DNA of 45,531 nucleotides from DATCVR01 sp036566745 (GTDB taxonomy: Bacteria; Actinomycetota; Actinomycetes; Jiangellales; Jiangellaceae). Positions 32,729-40,683 of the stretch are shown in pieces. Location of the stretch: NCBI GenBank assembly GCA_036566745.1, contig DATCVR010000170.1, forward strand, positions 1-45,531. The letters are read 5' to 3'. The notes beneath the pieces were generated by a model. That model worked only from the letters and a program-made list of their open reading frames with translations, was not told where the DNA came from and searched no databases. Each line of letters opens with the position of its first letter. Within the stretch, counting starts at the first letter, position 1. The position numbers and the translations under genes are program-made.

Positions 32729-33397
32729 GTGGATCGGAGTGACGTCGCGTTCTGGATCACGGACGAGGCCCAGGAGTGGGTCGAGGCGGCCGAGTCAGAC
32801 GCCGGACACCCCACCGACGCCGTGTCTGCCTCCCAGGTGTTGAGCGATGACCTGATGCGCTGGTCGCGGTGGTGGCTCGGGCTCGGCACATTCGTCGCCG
32901 CCTTCCTCGCGGCGGGCACGGCTGGTTCGCTCGGCATGGCGCTGCTGGTCGACGGCCCTGGTGACACGGGCTCCGTGGTCACGGTCGTCGGCGTCCTCGT
33001 GGTGGCGGTGGTGACGCTCGCGATCTGCGCGGTCGTCCTGTGGCGGCTCTATCGATCCGGACGGCGGCTGGCCCGGGCGCTCCGCTGGTGGCTCGCGCAT
33101 AGGGCCGGCGCCGTTCCCAGCCGGGGGTTCGCCGGGTGGATCGCGCCACGGGCAGCGCTTGTCAATCCGGTCGTGTCCCTACGCGTGCTGACTGCGACCC
33201 TCTCCGGGCTGATCGGGATCTTCGGGCTGAGCATGATCGGATACTCCGTCACCGAGGAGGCGGTACTGCTGATCGCCTCGATGCTGTGGGGGCTGTTGGG
33301 CACGGCCTGCTGCCTCGGCCAGTTCGGCGGAGTCATGCGGCTCGTCTCCGGGCTCGCCGACACCGATCCCCTGTGGGGCCGGATCCGGGGACGATGA
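32729..33397 (+). CDS. four-helix membrane protein of unknown function
   Basis: A 222-residue protein not recognised as a known family. An acidic N-terminal stretch (1-45) precedes two hydrophobic hairpins (about 50-75 with 82-106, and 150-172 with 177-200), separated by an Arg-rich cytoplasmic loop (YRSGRRLARALRWWLAHRAG). The GTG start is four bases after the SUKH stop, with GGAGGG upstream, so the two genes are co-transcribed and may work together. Confidence 0.75.
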   Translation: MDRSDVAFWITDEAQEWVEAAESDAGHPTDAVSASQVLSDDLMRWSRWWLGLGTFVAAFLAAGTAGSLGMALLVDGPGDTGSVVTVVGVLVVAVVTLAICAVVLWRLYRSGRRLARALRWWLAHRAGAVPSRGFAGWIAPRAALVNPVVSLRVLTATLSGLIGIFGLSMIGYSVTEEAVLLIASMLWGLLGTACCLGQFGGVMRLVSGLADTDPLWGRIRGR

Positions 33398-33544
33398 CGC
33401 GCCTGTGTCAGCGTCCACTCCTCCTCGATCGCCCGCACCGGGCCCGCGGTGTCCTCCGGTGACGAGAAGTGCACGCTGGCGCGGATCGCTGGGCGAACTC
33501 GCCGCCCGCGCCTTCGACTGACGAACCGCGCGGCCGGACTCAGC

Positions 33545-33880
33545 TCAGGTGGGCCATGCCTGAGGGCCTCGGCTGGACACGCTCAGCTGCACCGGCTCCC
33601 CGCCCGGAGCCCGGCCGAGCATGACGATCGTGGGGCCGTCGATGATCACCGTGGTGGCCCGCGAGCCGTAGAGGTAGGAGCCCTGGCTGCTGCCGAGGTC
33701 GGTGAGGACCCAGCGGCCGTCCTCGCGCACCTGGGCGCGGGCGTGCTGGCGCGAGACGTTGCGGTTGTCGAGGACGATCTCGGCGGAGTCGTCGCGGCCG
33801 ATGGTGATCACCGCGCCGGGTTCGAAGGTGCGCTCGCCCTTCGACCACCGAACGGTGAGCGGTCCCGCCATCATCGCCAC
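33545..33880 (-). CDS. stand-alone FHA domain protein
   Basis: A 111-residue protein that is almost entirely one forkhead-associated domain: ITIGRDDSAEIVLDN, VSRQHARAQV, and LTDLGSSQGSYLYG with the conserved Gly-Arg, Ser-x-x-His and Asn/Ser-Gly positions used to bind phosphothreonine. It likely reads Ser/Thr-kinase signals, common in actinomycetes; no kinase gene is near. The frame starts at a GTG (33880) after GAGGAGG; an ATG at 33874 is equally possible. It begins 15 bases after ftsY, so it is probably co-transcribed with it. Confidence 0.88.
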   Translation of the reverse strand: MAMMAGPLTVRWSKGERTFEPGAVITIGRDDSAEIVLDNRNVSRQHARAQVREDGRWVLTDLGSSQGSYLYGSRATTVIIDGPTIVMLGRAPGGEPVQLSVSSRGPQAWPT

Positions 33881-33895
33881 GGCTCCGTCGCCTCC

Positions 33896-35113
33896 TCAGC
33901 CGAGCAGACCGTCGACGAACGCCTCGGCGTCGAACGGCGCGAGATCGTCCGGCCCTTCGCCGAGGCCCACGAGCTTGACCGGCACGCCGAGCTCGCGCTG
34001 GACGGCCACCACGATGCCGCCCTTGGCGGTGCCGTCGAGTTTGGTCAGCACGATGCCGGTGACGTCGACGACCTCACTGAACACCCGCGCCTGAACCATG
34101 CCGTTCTGGCCGGTCGTGGCGTCGATGACCAGGAGGACCTCGTCGACCGGGCCGTGCTTCTCGACGACCCGCTTGACCTTGCCCAGCTCGTCCATCAGGC
34201 CGGTCTTGGTCTGTAGCCGGCCGGCTGTGTCGACGAGGACGACATCCGCTTCGGCCTCCTTGCCCTGCTTCACCGCGTCGAAGGCCACGCTGGCCGGATC
34301 GCCGCCCTCGGGTCCGCGCACGGTGACGACTCCGACCCGATCGCCCCAGGTGGTCAGCTGATCGGCCGCGGCGGCGCGGAAGGTGTCGGCCGCGCCCAGG
34401 ACGACGTCGCGGTCCTCGGCCACGAGCACGCGTGCGAGCTTGCCGACGGTGGTGGTCTTGCCGGTGCCGTTGACGCCTACCACGAGGACGACCGCGGGGC
34501 GGTTCTCTTCCACGTGACGGTCGGTGCGAAGGCGGCGGTCGAGCGACGCGTCGACCAGCGCGACCAACTCCTCGCGGAGGATCGCCCGGGCCTCGGCCGG
34601 ATCGGCCACGCCCTCGACCCGGACCCGAGCGCGCAGCCGCTCGACCAGCTCCTGGGTGGGCGCGACGCCGAGGTCGGCGGTCAACAGGGTGTCCTCGATC
34701 TCTTCCCAGGTGTCCTCGTCGACGCGCTCCCGCGAGAGCAGCGCGAGGAGACCTTGGCCGAGGCTCGACTGCGAACGCGCCAACCGCGCCCGCAAGCGCA
34801 CGAGACGTCCGGCCGCGGACTCGGGACGCTCGACCGGAGCGGCCAGCGTCTCCTCGAGCGCCGCGGCGTCGACGGCGGCATCGGCCGCACCGTCAGGCAG
34901 GGAGACGTCACGGACGTGACGGCGAGGTGCCTCGAGGGGTGTCGTGGCGTCGTCGCCCACACCCGGGGCGTAGTCGACGCCGGGCTGTGGGACGGGGGCG
35001 GCGGCCTCGGCTCGAGATCGGCGTCGACGCGGCACGACGAAGGCCGCTACCGCGACCACGAGAAGGACCGCTACGACCGCACCGATGAGCACGTACTCCG
35101 TCACGGCCAGCAT
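33896..35113 (-). CDS. ftsY: signal recognition particle receptor FtsY
   Basis: The membrane-bound GTPase that receives SRP-ribosome complexes. 405 residues: an N-terminal membrane helix (6-28), an acidic Ala-rich linker to about 105, the N domain, and the G domain with GVNGTGKTT (213-221), VVLVDTAGRLQTK and LTKLDGTAKGG. A true N-terminal helix is the form typical of actinobacterial FtsY. The usual actinobacterial neighbour smc is 7 kb away here. Confidence 0.96.
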   Translation of the reverse strand: MLAVTEYVLIGAVVAVLLVVAVAAFVVPRRRRSRAEAAAPVPQPGVDYAPGVGDDATTPLEAPRRHVRDVSLPDGAADAAVDAAALEETLAAPVERPESAAGRLVRLRARLARSQSSLGQGLLALLSRERVDEDTWEEIEDTLLTADLGVAPTQELVERLRARVRVEGVADPAEARAILREELVALVDASLDRRLRTDRHVEENRPAVVLVVGVNGTGKTTTVGKLARVLVAEDRDVVLGAADTFRAAAADQLTTWGDRVGVVTVRGPEGGDPASVAFDAVKQGKEAEADVVLVDTAGRLQTKTGLMDELGKVKRVVEKHGPVDEVLLVIDATTGQNGMVQARVFSEVVDVTGIVLTKLDGTAKGGIVVAVQRELGVPVKLVGLGEGPDDLAPFDAEAFVDGLLG

Positions 35114-35172
35114 CCTCGCATGCCCACACCGGCAGTCCGAATCGCCCGGCTACGCGAGCTTGCCCGGCGACC

Positions 35173-35457
35173 TCAAGGACGAAGCGAGTGCCCGAGCCGA
35201 GCAGGGCCCGCCGGTCGGTAGGCCCGCGGTCGATCCGAACGGGTCAGCAGGTCCGCCACCACACGACGGGAGTGGAGCATGACGTGCACCATCCGTTGCT
35301 CGAACAGGGCGGCGCGGTACCGCCGTCGCGCCCGCCAGCGGTTGACCCTGCGGCGCATCCGCGGGGAGTTCGACGCCTCGTGGGCGGCGCCGACGACCGC
35401 CAGCACCACCGTCGCGAGCACGACGCACCCGAGCAACGCCACGACCACTGCAGTCAT
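35173..35457 (-). CDS. small single-pass basic membrane protein
   Basis: A 94-residue unknown with one N-terminal membrane helix (MTAVVVALLGCVVLATVVLA) followed by a strongly basic cytoplasmic tail (RMRRRVNRWRARRRYR and on). I chose the ATG at 35457, preceded by a GGGGG stretch; the frame stays open to 35520. No family was recognised. The real status is uncertain, but the helix plus basic tail and the repeated motif in its upstream region support it. Confidence 0.5.
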   Translation of the reverse strand: MTAVVVALLGCVVLATVVLAVVGAAHEASNSPRMRRRVNRWRARRRYRAALFEQRMVHVMLHSRRVVADLLTRSDRPRAYRPAGPARLGHSLRP

Positions 35458-35471
35458 GCGAAACCCCCGAA

Positions 35472-35509
35472 TCACATGAGTAACACGGTTCACATCCGTC
35501 ACATGACGG
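35472..35509. repeat. phased 9-bp repeats and palindrome upstream of the small gene
   Basis: Four consecutive nine-base units run from 35472 to 35507: TCACATGAG, TAACACGGT, TCACATCCG and TCACATGAC. The last overlaps a perfect 6-2-6 palindrome CCGTCACATGACGG (35496-35509). This is 15-50 bases before the proposed start, and looks like an array of regulator half-sites. Confidence 0.55.
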
Positions 35510-35598
35510 TACATCATCACCTGTCGACCGCGCGGTTCATGAGCACCGGCGCGCCGCCGGAGGCCGTCCGTCTCCCGGCAGCCACCGACGCTGTGGTC

Positions 35599-36513
35599 TC
35601 AGCTGGTCGGCCGAGCGACCGAGATCAGGGACGCCGCGGCGACCTTCCGCACCGACCTCGTGAGCGCGTGGAGCACCGGCGATTCGAGCCGCCAGCGCTG
35701 CCAGTAGAGCGGTACGTCGATGTACCGGCCCGGCGCGATCTGGACGAGCTCACCGGCATCCAGCGCCGCGCGGGCGAGAGTCTCCGGCACCAGGCCCCAC
35801 GCCAACCCGAGGCGCGTGGCGTCGACGAACCCCCGCGACGACGGCAGGAATGTCACCGGAGGCTGGAGACGCTGGCCCGTGTGCATCTCGATGAACCGCT
35901 CCTCCAGCAGGTCCTTGCGGTCGTAGGCCACCATCGGCGCGGTCGCGAGCGCCGCGGCGGTGGCACCCGACGGCAGGTAGCGCCGCAGGTACTCCGGTGA
36001 CGCGAGGGCCAGGTAGCGCATGGCCCCGATCGACTCGACCGCGCAGCCCTGCACCGGCCGGACCTCGGAGGTGACGGCAGCCATCACCGCACCGGTGCGC
36101 AGCAACCCCACCGAGTAGTCGGGGTCCTCCTTGCGAATGTCGAACGTGGCGACCTGATCGTCGGACATCTCGGCGAGCACGGGCACGAACCAGGTGGCCA
36201 GGGAGTCCGAGTTCACCGCGACCGACAGCCTGATCGTGCCGCCGGCTCCGGCTCGGTCCCCGGTCAGAGCGGCGAGAGCCTCCCGTTCCAGGCCCGCGAC
36301 CTGCCTGGCGAGCCGCATCAGGATCTGCCCGGCCTCGGTGGGCAGGACGGGACGTGAACGCCGCACCAGCACCTGCCCGAGAGCGGCCTCGAGGGCCTTG
36401 ACGCGCTGGCTGACCGCCGAGGGCGTGACATGCATGCGGGTCGCGGCCGCCTCGAAGCTTCCTTCGTCGATCACGGTCGCGAATGTCGCGAGCTGTCCCG
36501 CATCCACCTTCAT
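35599..36513 (-). CDS. LysR-type regulator, ArgP/LysG family
   Basis: A 304-residue regulator: winged helix at 1-60 (QLATFATVIDEGSFEAAATRM, VTPSAVSQRVKALE) and a periplasmic-binding-like effector domain. The sequence closely follows the ArgP/LysG group, which senses lysine or arginine and activates a divergent LysE exporter, the arrangement seen here. The divergent gap (36514-36653) holds a typical LysR binding site. The start is the ATG at 36513. Confidence 0.9.
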   Translation of the reverse strand: MKVDAGQLATFATVIDEGSFEAAATRMHVTPSAVSQRVKALEAALGQVLVRRSRPVLPTEAGQILMRLARQVAGLEREALAALTGDRAGAGGTIRLSVAVNSDSLATWFVPVLAEMSDDQVATFDIRKEDPDYSVGLLRTGAVMAAVTSEVRPVQGCAVESIGAMRYLALASPEYLRRYLPSGATAAALATAPMVAYDRKDLLEERFIEMHTGQRLQPPVTFLPSSRGFVDATRLGLAWGLVPETLARAALDAGELVQIAPGRYIDVPLYWQRWRLESPVLHALTRSVRKVAAASLISVARPTS

Positions 36514-36592
36514 GATGAAGACCTGCTAATGAACATGGAGGAACTTTAGCCCAGGACATCGTGGCGAGGTCACAACGCAATATGAAGTGCGA

Positions 36593-36616
36593 CTAATGTA
36601 ACTGTAGAAACATTAG
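36593..36616. promoter_or_regulatory. LysR-type binding site in the lysG-lysE gap
   Basis: CTAATGT (36593-36599) and ACATTAG (36610-36616) are perfect inverted repeats separated by ten bases, containing the T-N11-A geometry of LysR sites. A further half-site CTAATG occurs at 36526-36531, next to the regulator start. The site lies 38 bases before the lysE ATG. Confidence 0.65.
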
Positions 36617-36653
36617 CTGGCCCCATGATCGCGTGGTTCCTAGCTTCGCCGAC

Positions 36654-37253
36654 ATGTCCATTGCCTTCGCTGGATTCATGACCTGTCTCTCCCTCATCGT
36701 CGTCATCGGAGCACAGAACGCCTTCGTCCTTCGTCAGGGCATCGCTCGCCGGCACGTACGACCGATCGTGCTGATCTGCGCCTGCTCGGACGTCGCCCTC
36801 ATCGCCGCCGGGATCGCCGGCCTGGGCGCGGTTCTCAACAGCCGGCCGTGGGCCGTCGAGGTCGCGCGGTACGGCGGCGCCGCCTTCCTGTTCGCCTACG
36901 GCATGCTCGCCGCCCGGCGGGCGTTCAAGCCCACGGGCCTGGACTCCGGCGGGCGAGTCGCCACGACGCTGGGCGGCGCGTTGTCGTCGTGCTTCGCCCT
37001 CACGTACCTCAACCCTGCCGTCTACCTCGACACCGTGGTCCTGATGGGCACGCTGGCTCATCAGCACGGACCGCGCGGACGCTGGCTGTTCGGATCCGGA
37101 GCGGCGCTCGCCAGCACGTTGTGGTTCCACCTGCTCGGCTTCGGCGCGCGGGCGCTGAGCCGTTGGTTCGAACGGCCCGCGTCGTGGCGGCTGCTCGACG
37201 CGACGATCGCGGTGATGATGACCGGCTACGCCGCGGTACTGGTGCTCGGGTAA
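36654..37253 (+). CDS. LysE family amino-acid exporter
   Basis: A 199-residue membrane protein with six hydrophobic segments and the diagnostic GAQNAFVLRQG in the first helix-loop region, plus the NPAVYLDTVV segment further on. LysE proteins export basic amino acids when intracellular levels rise. I chose the ATG at 36654, which starts a hydrophobic helix directly; a GTG at 36633 adds seven residues. No strong ribosome site is visible. It is divergent from its presumed activator. Confidence 0.92.
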   Translation: MSIAFAGFMTCLSLIVVIGAQNAFVLRQGIARRHVRPIVLICACSDVALIAAGIAGLGAVLNSRPWAVEVARYGGAAFLFAYGMLAARRAFKPTGLDSGGRVATTLGGALSSCFALTYLNPAVYLDTVVLMGTLAHQHGPRGRWLFGSGAALASTLWFHLLGFGARALSRWFERPASWRLLDATIAVMMTGYAAVLVLG

Positions 37254-37258
37254 CGCGA

Positions 37259-37357
37259 GAGAGGGGCTGAGTTCTGGAGTCGGCATCAAGCGCGCTCCGT
37301 GGCACGCTTCACCGCCACAGAGGAAGGCAGCCGACGAAGGAACCCAGCCCCGCTCTC
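37259..37357. terminator. long imperfect cruciform between lysE and the sugar permease
   Basis: Arms 37259-37284 and 37330-37357 pair over about 26 positions with one bulge and five mismatches (GAGAG, GGGCTG, GTTC and GTCGGC blocks). The 45-base loop holds its own small stem (GTGGC with GCCAC). It fills the 117-base gap between convergent genes, fitting a bidirectional terminator. Confidence 0.6.
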
Positions 37358-37370
37358 CGCCGATCCCCCG

Positions 37371-38261
37371 TCAGCTCTTGACCGATCCCGCCATCAGACC
37401 GCCGACGAACCACCGTCCGAGCACGATGTACACGATCAGCGTGGGCAGCGACGCGATCAGCGCGCCGGCCATACTCGCCGCGTAGTTCTGCAGTTGACCG
37501 CTGGCCAGGAAGTTCAGGCCGATGGTGACCGGGCCGTTCTGCGCGTTGGAGAAGAAGATCGCGAACAGGTAGTCGTTCCACGCCGACGTGAACTGCCAGA
37601 TGATCGTCACGACGAACCCCGGGATCGACACCGGCAGGATGATCGAGGCGTACGTCCGGAGCATCCCGGCGCCGTCGACCCGCGCGGCCTCCACGATCTC
37701 CTCCGGCACCGACGCGTAGTAGTTCCGGAAGATCAGCGTGCAGATCGGCAACCCGTAGATGACGTGCAGGACGAACAGGCTCGGCACGCCGCTGGGGACG
37801 CCGAGGTTCTGCATCAGCTGGACCAGCGGGATCATCACCGCCTGGTACGGGATGAACATGCCGAACAGGATCAGCGTGAACACCAGGTCGGCGTACGGGA
37901 AGCGCCAGCGCGCCAGCACGAACCCGTTCATCGAGCCGAGCAGCGACGACACGATCGAGGCCGGGATGACCAGCGCGAACGTCCGCCCCAGCGACGGCGC
38001 GAGGGTCTCCCACGCGCGCTGCCACCCGTCGAAGTTCCACTCCTGCGGGAGCAGCCAGGCGCGTGTGGGTGAGGCGTCGCCCGGGCCCTTGAAGCTCGTG
38101 ACGAGCAGGACGTACGCCGGGATCAGGATGGCCAGGAGGAACGCCAGCAGGAGGCCGTACTTGACCGTGCGCGACAGCCCACGCCGGGCTCGCCCGGTGC
38201 CCACGCCCCGCGCGTCGTGCGGCGCGACCGGCCGGGCCTCGTCCACCAGTTGCGTGCTCAT
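37371..38261 (-). CDS. carbohydrate ABC transporter permease (MalG type)
   Basis: A 296-residue inner-membrane permease with six helices and the EAA coupling loop (EEIVEAARVDGAGMLRTYASIILP). A polar N-terminal tail of about 30 residues precedes helix 1. The ATG overlaps the stop of the partner permease by four bases (ATGA, 38258-38261). It forms the pore with that partner. No ATPase gene is present, so a shared MsiK-type ATPase elsewhere probably powers the system, as is common for actinobacterial sugar importers. Confidence 0.93.
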   Translation of the reverse strand: MSTQLVDEARPVAPHDARGVGTGRARRGLSRTVKYGLLLAFLLAILIPAYVLLVTSFKGPGDASPTRAWLLPQEWNFDGWQRAWETLAPSLGRTFALVIPASIVSSLLGSMNGFVLARWRFPYADLVFTLILFGMFIPYQAVMIPLVQLMQNLGVPSGVPSLFVLHVIYGLPICTLIFRNYYASVPEEIVEAARVDGAGMLRTYASIILPVSIPGFVVTIIWQFTSAWNDYLFAIFFSNAQNGPVTIGLNFLASGQLQNYAASMAGALIASLPTLIVYIVLGRWFVGGLMAGSVKS

Positions 38262-39145
38262 CGGCCGCGCTCCGCCCGGTTGTTCTGGATCAGGTAGGGA
38301 ACGATGAGCACCGCCACGATGAGCAGCAGGATGGTGCCGATCGCGGCCGCCACGGCGTAGTCGCCCTGGGTGAAGGCCAGCCACATCTGGGTGGCCGGCA
38401 CCTGGGTCGTGTAGTTGGTCTGCCCGGCGATCGACATGATGAGGTCGAACACCTTCAGCGACATGTGACCGATGATGATGATCGCCGACAGGGCCACCGG
38501 CGAGAGCTGCGGGAAGATCACGTGGCGGTACAGCTGCCACTCGGTCGCGCCGTCCATCCGCGCCGCTTCTCGCAGCTCGTCCGGGATGCCGCGGAAGCCG
38601 GCCAGGAACAGCGCCATGATGTAGCCGGAGAGCTGCCAGATGGCCGGCATCGCGATGGCGAGGATGCCCCAGGTCTCGTCGGTCCACCACGAGTTCTGCA
38701 GGAACCCCAGGCCCACCGACTGCAGCAGGCGGTTCAGCCCGGTCGCCGACTCCCCCGTGTTGCTGTTGAGCAGCCACCGCCACACCACGCCGGAGGCGAC
38801 GAACGACACCGCCATCGGGAACAGGTACGTCGCCCTGAAGACGCCCTCTCCTCTGACCCCTCGCTCGAGCAGCCACGCCCACAAGAAGCCGAAGAACATC
38901 GTGCCGGCGAGGAAGGCCACGGTGTACATCGCGAGGTTGCGCAGCGAGTAGAGGAACGTGTCGTCGGAGAACAGCTCGGCGTAGTTGTCGAACCCGACGT
39001 ATCCAGTGGTCTGGCCGCGGACGTTGTCGGTCAGCGACGTGTTGATGTTGACGGCGATCAGCCCGTAGACGAAAACCCCCAGCAGGAGCAGCGTCGGGGC
39101 GATCAGCACCAGCGGCGGACCCCAGCTCCGGTACTTGCTCTGCAC
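38258..39145 (-). CDS. carbohydrate ABC transporter permease (MalF type)
   Basis: A 295-residue permease with six membrane helices and the EAA loop (DELREAARMDGATEWQLYRHVIFP). The GTG start has GAGGAG eight bases upstream. It follows the binding-protein gene across a 183-base gap that contains a perfect 25-bp inverted repeat, which likely sets the permease level below that of the binding protein. Confidence 0.93.
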   Translation of the reverse strand: MQSKYRSWGPPLVLIAPTLLLLGVFVYGLIAVNINTSLTDNVRGQTTGYVGFDNYAELFSDDTFLYSLRNLAMYTVAFLAGTMFFGFLWAWLLERGVRGEGVFRATYLFPMAVSFVASGVVWRWLLNSNTGESATGLNRLLQSVGLGFLQNSWWTDETWGILAIAMPAIWQLSGYIMALFLAGFRGIPDELREAARMDGATEWQLYRHVIFPQLSPVALSAIIIIGHMSLKVFDLIMSIAGQTNYTTQVPATQMWLAFTQGDYAVAAAIGTILLLIVAVLIVPYLIQNNRAERGR

Positions 39146-39223
39146 AGCTCAACTCCTCGATCGCTGCTGGTCAAGCAGCATCTCGCGGTCCGACGAAAAC
39201 CCGCAGCGGCACCGACCGGGCGA

Positions 39224-39315
39224 GCGGGTGTGGTGGGCGGCTTCGGTCAGGGTGTGGCGGGCGTGGGGGCGAGGAACGAGCCCCGGGCGGGACCGAAGCC
39301 GCCCACCACACCCGC
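39224..39315. repeat. perfect 25-bp inverted repeat between binding protein and permease genes
   Basis: Arms 39224-39248 and 39291-39315 are perfectly complementary. The 42-base loop contains a second stem (GGGGC with GCCCC around CGAGGAACGAG) and part of the arm sequence again as a direct repeat (GGGTGTGG). On the minus strand it starts 14 bases after the binding-protein stop. It may terminate most transcripts or block 3' exonucleases, as REP elements do between malE and malF; a small mobile palindromic element is the other reading. Confidence 0.8.
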
Positions 39316-39328
39316 CACCGAGATGCCC

Positions 39329-40615
39329 CTATCCCTCCTGGTTCTTCTCCGCCGCGTCGGCCAGACCCGTCTTCAGCGCCTCGACGTCGCCGGTGGCGCT
39401 GAACTGGCTGACCGCCGAGGTGATGTCGGTGAGCCAGGCGATCGGCGTCGCCGCGCCGTGGGCCAGGGACGGGACGATCGTGTCGTTGGTCCACGACTCG
39501 ATCGCGGTCTGCTGGTACTCCGGGTAGGCGCTGGCGTCGACGTCGGTGCGAGCCGGGATCGACCCCTTGGCCAGGTTGAACGCCTCTTGGCCCTCGGCGC
39601 TGGCGACCGTGGAGAGCCAGGCGCGGGTGCCGTCCTCGTTGGGCGCTCCGACGGGGAGCGTGAACGAGTCGGCCAGGAAGTCGAACACACCGTCGCTACC
39701 CGGGACCGGGAACGCGACGTAGTCGGTGCCGAGCACCTGCTGCTGCTCCTGGAACGCCGCCTCGGCCCAGTCGCCCATGACGTTGTAGGCGGCCGCACCG
39801 TCGATGATCTGCTGGGTGGCGTCGGGCCAGTCGAGGTTCTGCCGGTCGGTGTTGGTGTACGACAGCAGCTTCGCGTAGTCGTCGACCGCGCCCTGCACCT
39901 CGGCGGAGGTCCAGTCGGTCGACCCGTCCCAGAGCCCGATGTAGGCCTCAGGTCCGAGGTCGGCGAGCAGCACCGTCTCGAGCAGGTGGACCTGGGTCCA
40001 GTCGGTGGCCACCGAGAGGGCGGTCTTGCCCGTGGCCTTGACGGCGTCGAGCTGGGCGAACCAGTCGTCGAGCGTGGCCGGAGGCGTTGCCGGGTCGATT
40101 CCGGCCTCCTCCAGCACCGCCGGGTTGGCCCACACGACGTTGGCCCGGTGGATGTTGGACGGCACCGAGTAGATGGCGTCGTCGACGGTCAGCAGCTCGA
40201 GGAGGTCGGCCGGGAAGATGTCGTTCCAGCCGTTCTCCTCGTACAGACCGGAGATGTCCTGCAGTTGTTCAGCGGCGATGTAGTCGGACAGCTCCTTGCC
40301 GGCGTGGGCCTGGAACGTGTCCGGCGGGTCGTTGGTCTGCAAACGCGAGGCGAGCACGTTCTTCGCGTTGCTGCCGGCGCCGCCCGCGACCGCACCGTTG
40401 ACGAAGGTGAAGTCCGGGTTCTGCTCGTCGAAGACGCCGACCAACGCGTCGAGGCCCGCCTTCTCGCTGCCTTCGGCCCACCAGGTGAAGACCTCGACGT
40501 CGCCTCCGCCGTCGCCGCCCCCGTCCGAACTGCCGTTGCCGCCGTCGTCGCCGCCGCACGCGGCCAGAGCGAGGCCGAGCGCGGCCACCCCTGCGATCAC
40601 CGACGTTCGTCGCAT
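39329..40615 (-). CDS. sugar-binding lipoprotein of an ABC importer
   Basis: A 428-residue extracellular solute-binding protein (family 1). The signal peptide ends in the lipobox LAAC with Cys20 as the lipidated residue, followed by a Gly/Asp/Ser-rich linker (GGDDGGNGSSDGGGDGGG) and then the two-lobe domain starting VEVFTWWAEGSEKAGLDALV. Close in style to binding proteins for oligosaccharides such as cellobiose or chito-oligosaccharides, but the sugar cannot be assigned. The ATG has GGGAGG nine bases upstream. Confidence 0.93.
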   Translation of the reverse strand: MRRTSVIAGVAALGLALAACGGDDGGNGSSDGGGDGGGDVEVFTWWAEGSEKAGLDALVGVFDEQNPDFTFVNGAVAGGAGSNAKNVLASRLQTNDPPDTFQAHAGKELSDYIAAEQLQDISGLYEENGWNDIFPADLLELLTVDDAIYSVPSNIHRANVVWANPAVLEEAGIDPATPPATLDDWFAQLDAVKATGKTALSVATDWTQVHLLETVLLADLGPEAYIGLWDGSTDWTSAEVQGAVDDYAKLLSYTNTDRQNLDWPDATQQIIDGAAAYNVMGDWAEAAFQEQQQVLGTDYVAFPVPGSDGVFDFLADSFTLPVGAPNEDGTRAWLSTVASAEGQEAFNLAKGSIPARTDVDASAYPEYQQTAIESWTNDTIVPSLAHGAATPIAWLTDITSAVSQFSATGDVEALKTGLADAAEKNQEG

Positions 40616-40655
40616 GATGTTTGCCTCCCGTAGTCCCGGATCGTGGTCACGGCGA

Positions 40656-40669
40656 CCTCGTAGGCGAGG
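40656..40669 (-). promoter_or_regulatory. small dyad between ROK and binding-protein genes
   Basis: CCTCG (40656-40660) and CGAGG (40665-40669) flank TAGG, 40 bases before the binding-protein start, in the 68-base gap. It may be an operator half-pair or a weak attenuator stem. Confidence 0.3.
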
Positions 40670-40683
40670 CCGGGCGTGGTTTG

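Noticed and set aside
33398..33544. Possible gene remnant in the gap between the membrane protein and FHA genes
   Set aside because: A short minus-strand frame looks protein-like for about 25 residues, but no start, ribosome site or recognisable family supports it. The gap holds only a weak CACCG/CGGTG stem.
38465..40633. A 722-codon plus-strand frame opposite the sugar permease and binding-protein genes
   Set aside because: The opposite strand has complete family motifs (EAA loop, lipobox); the plus frame has none.
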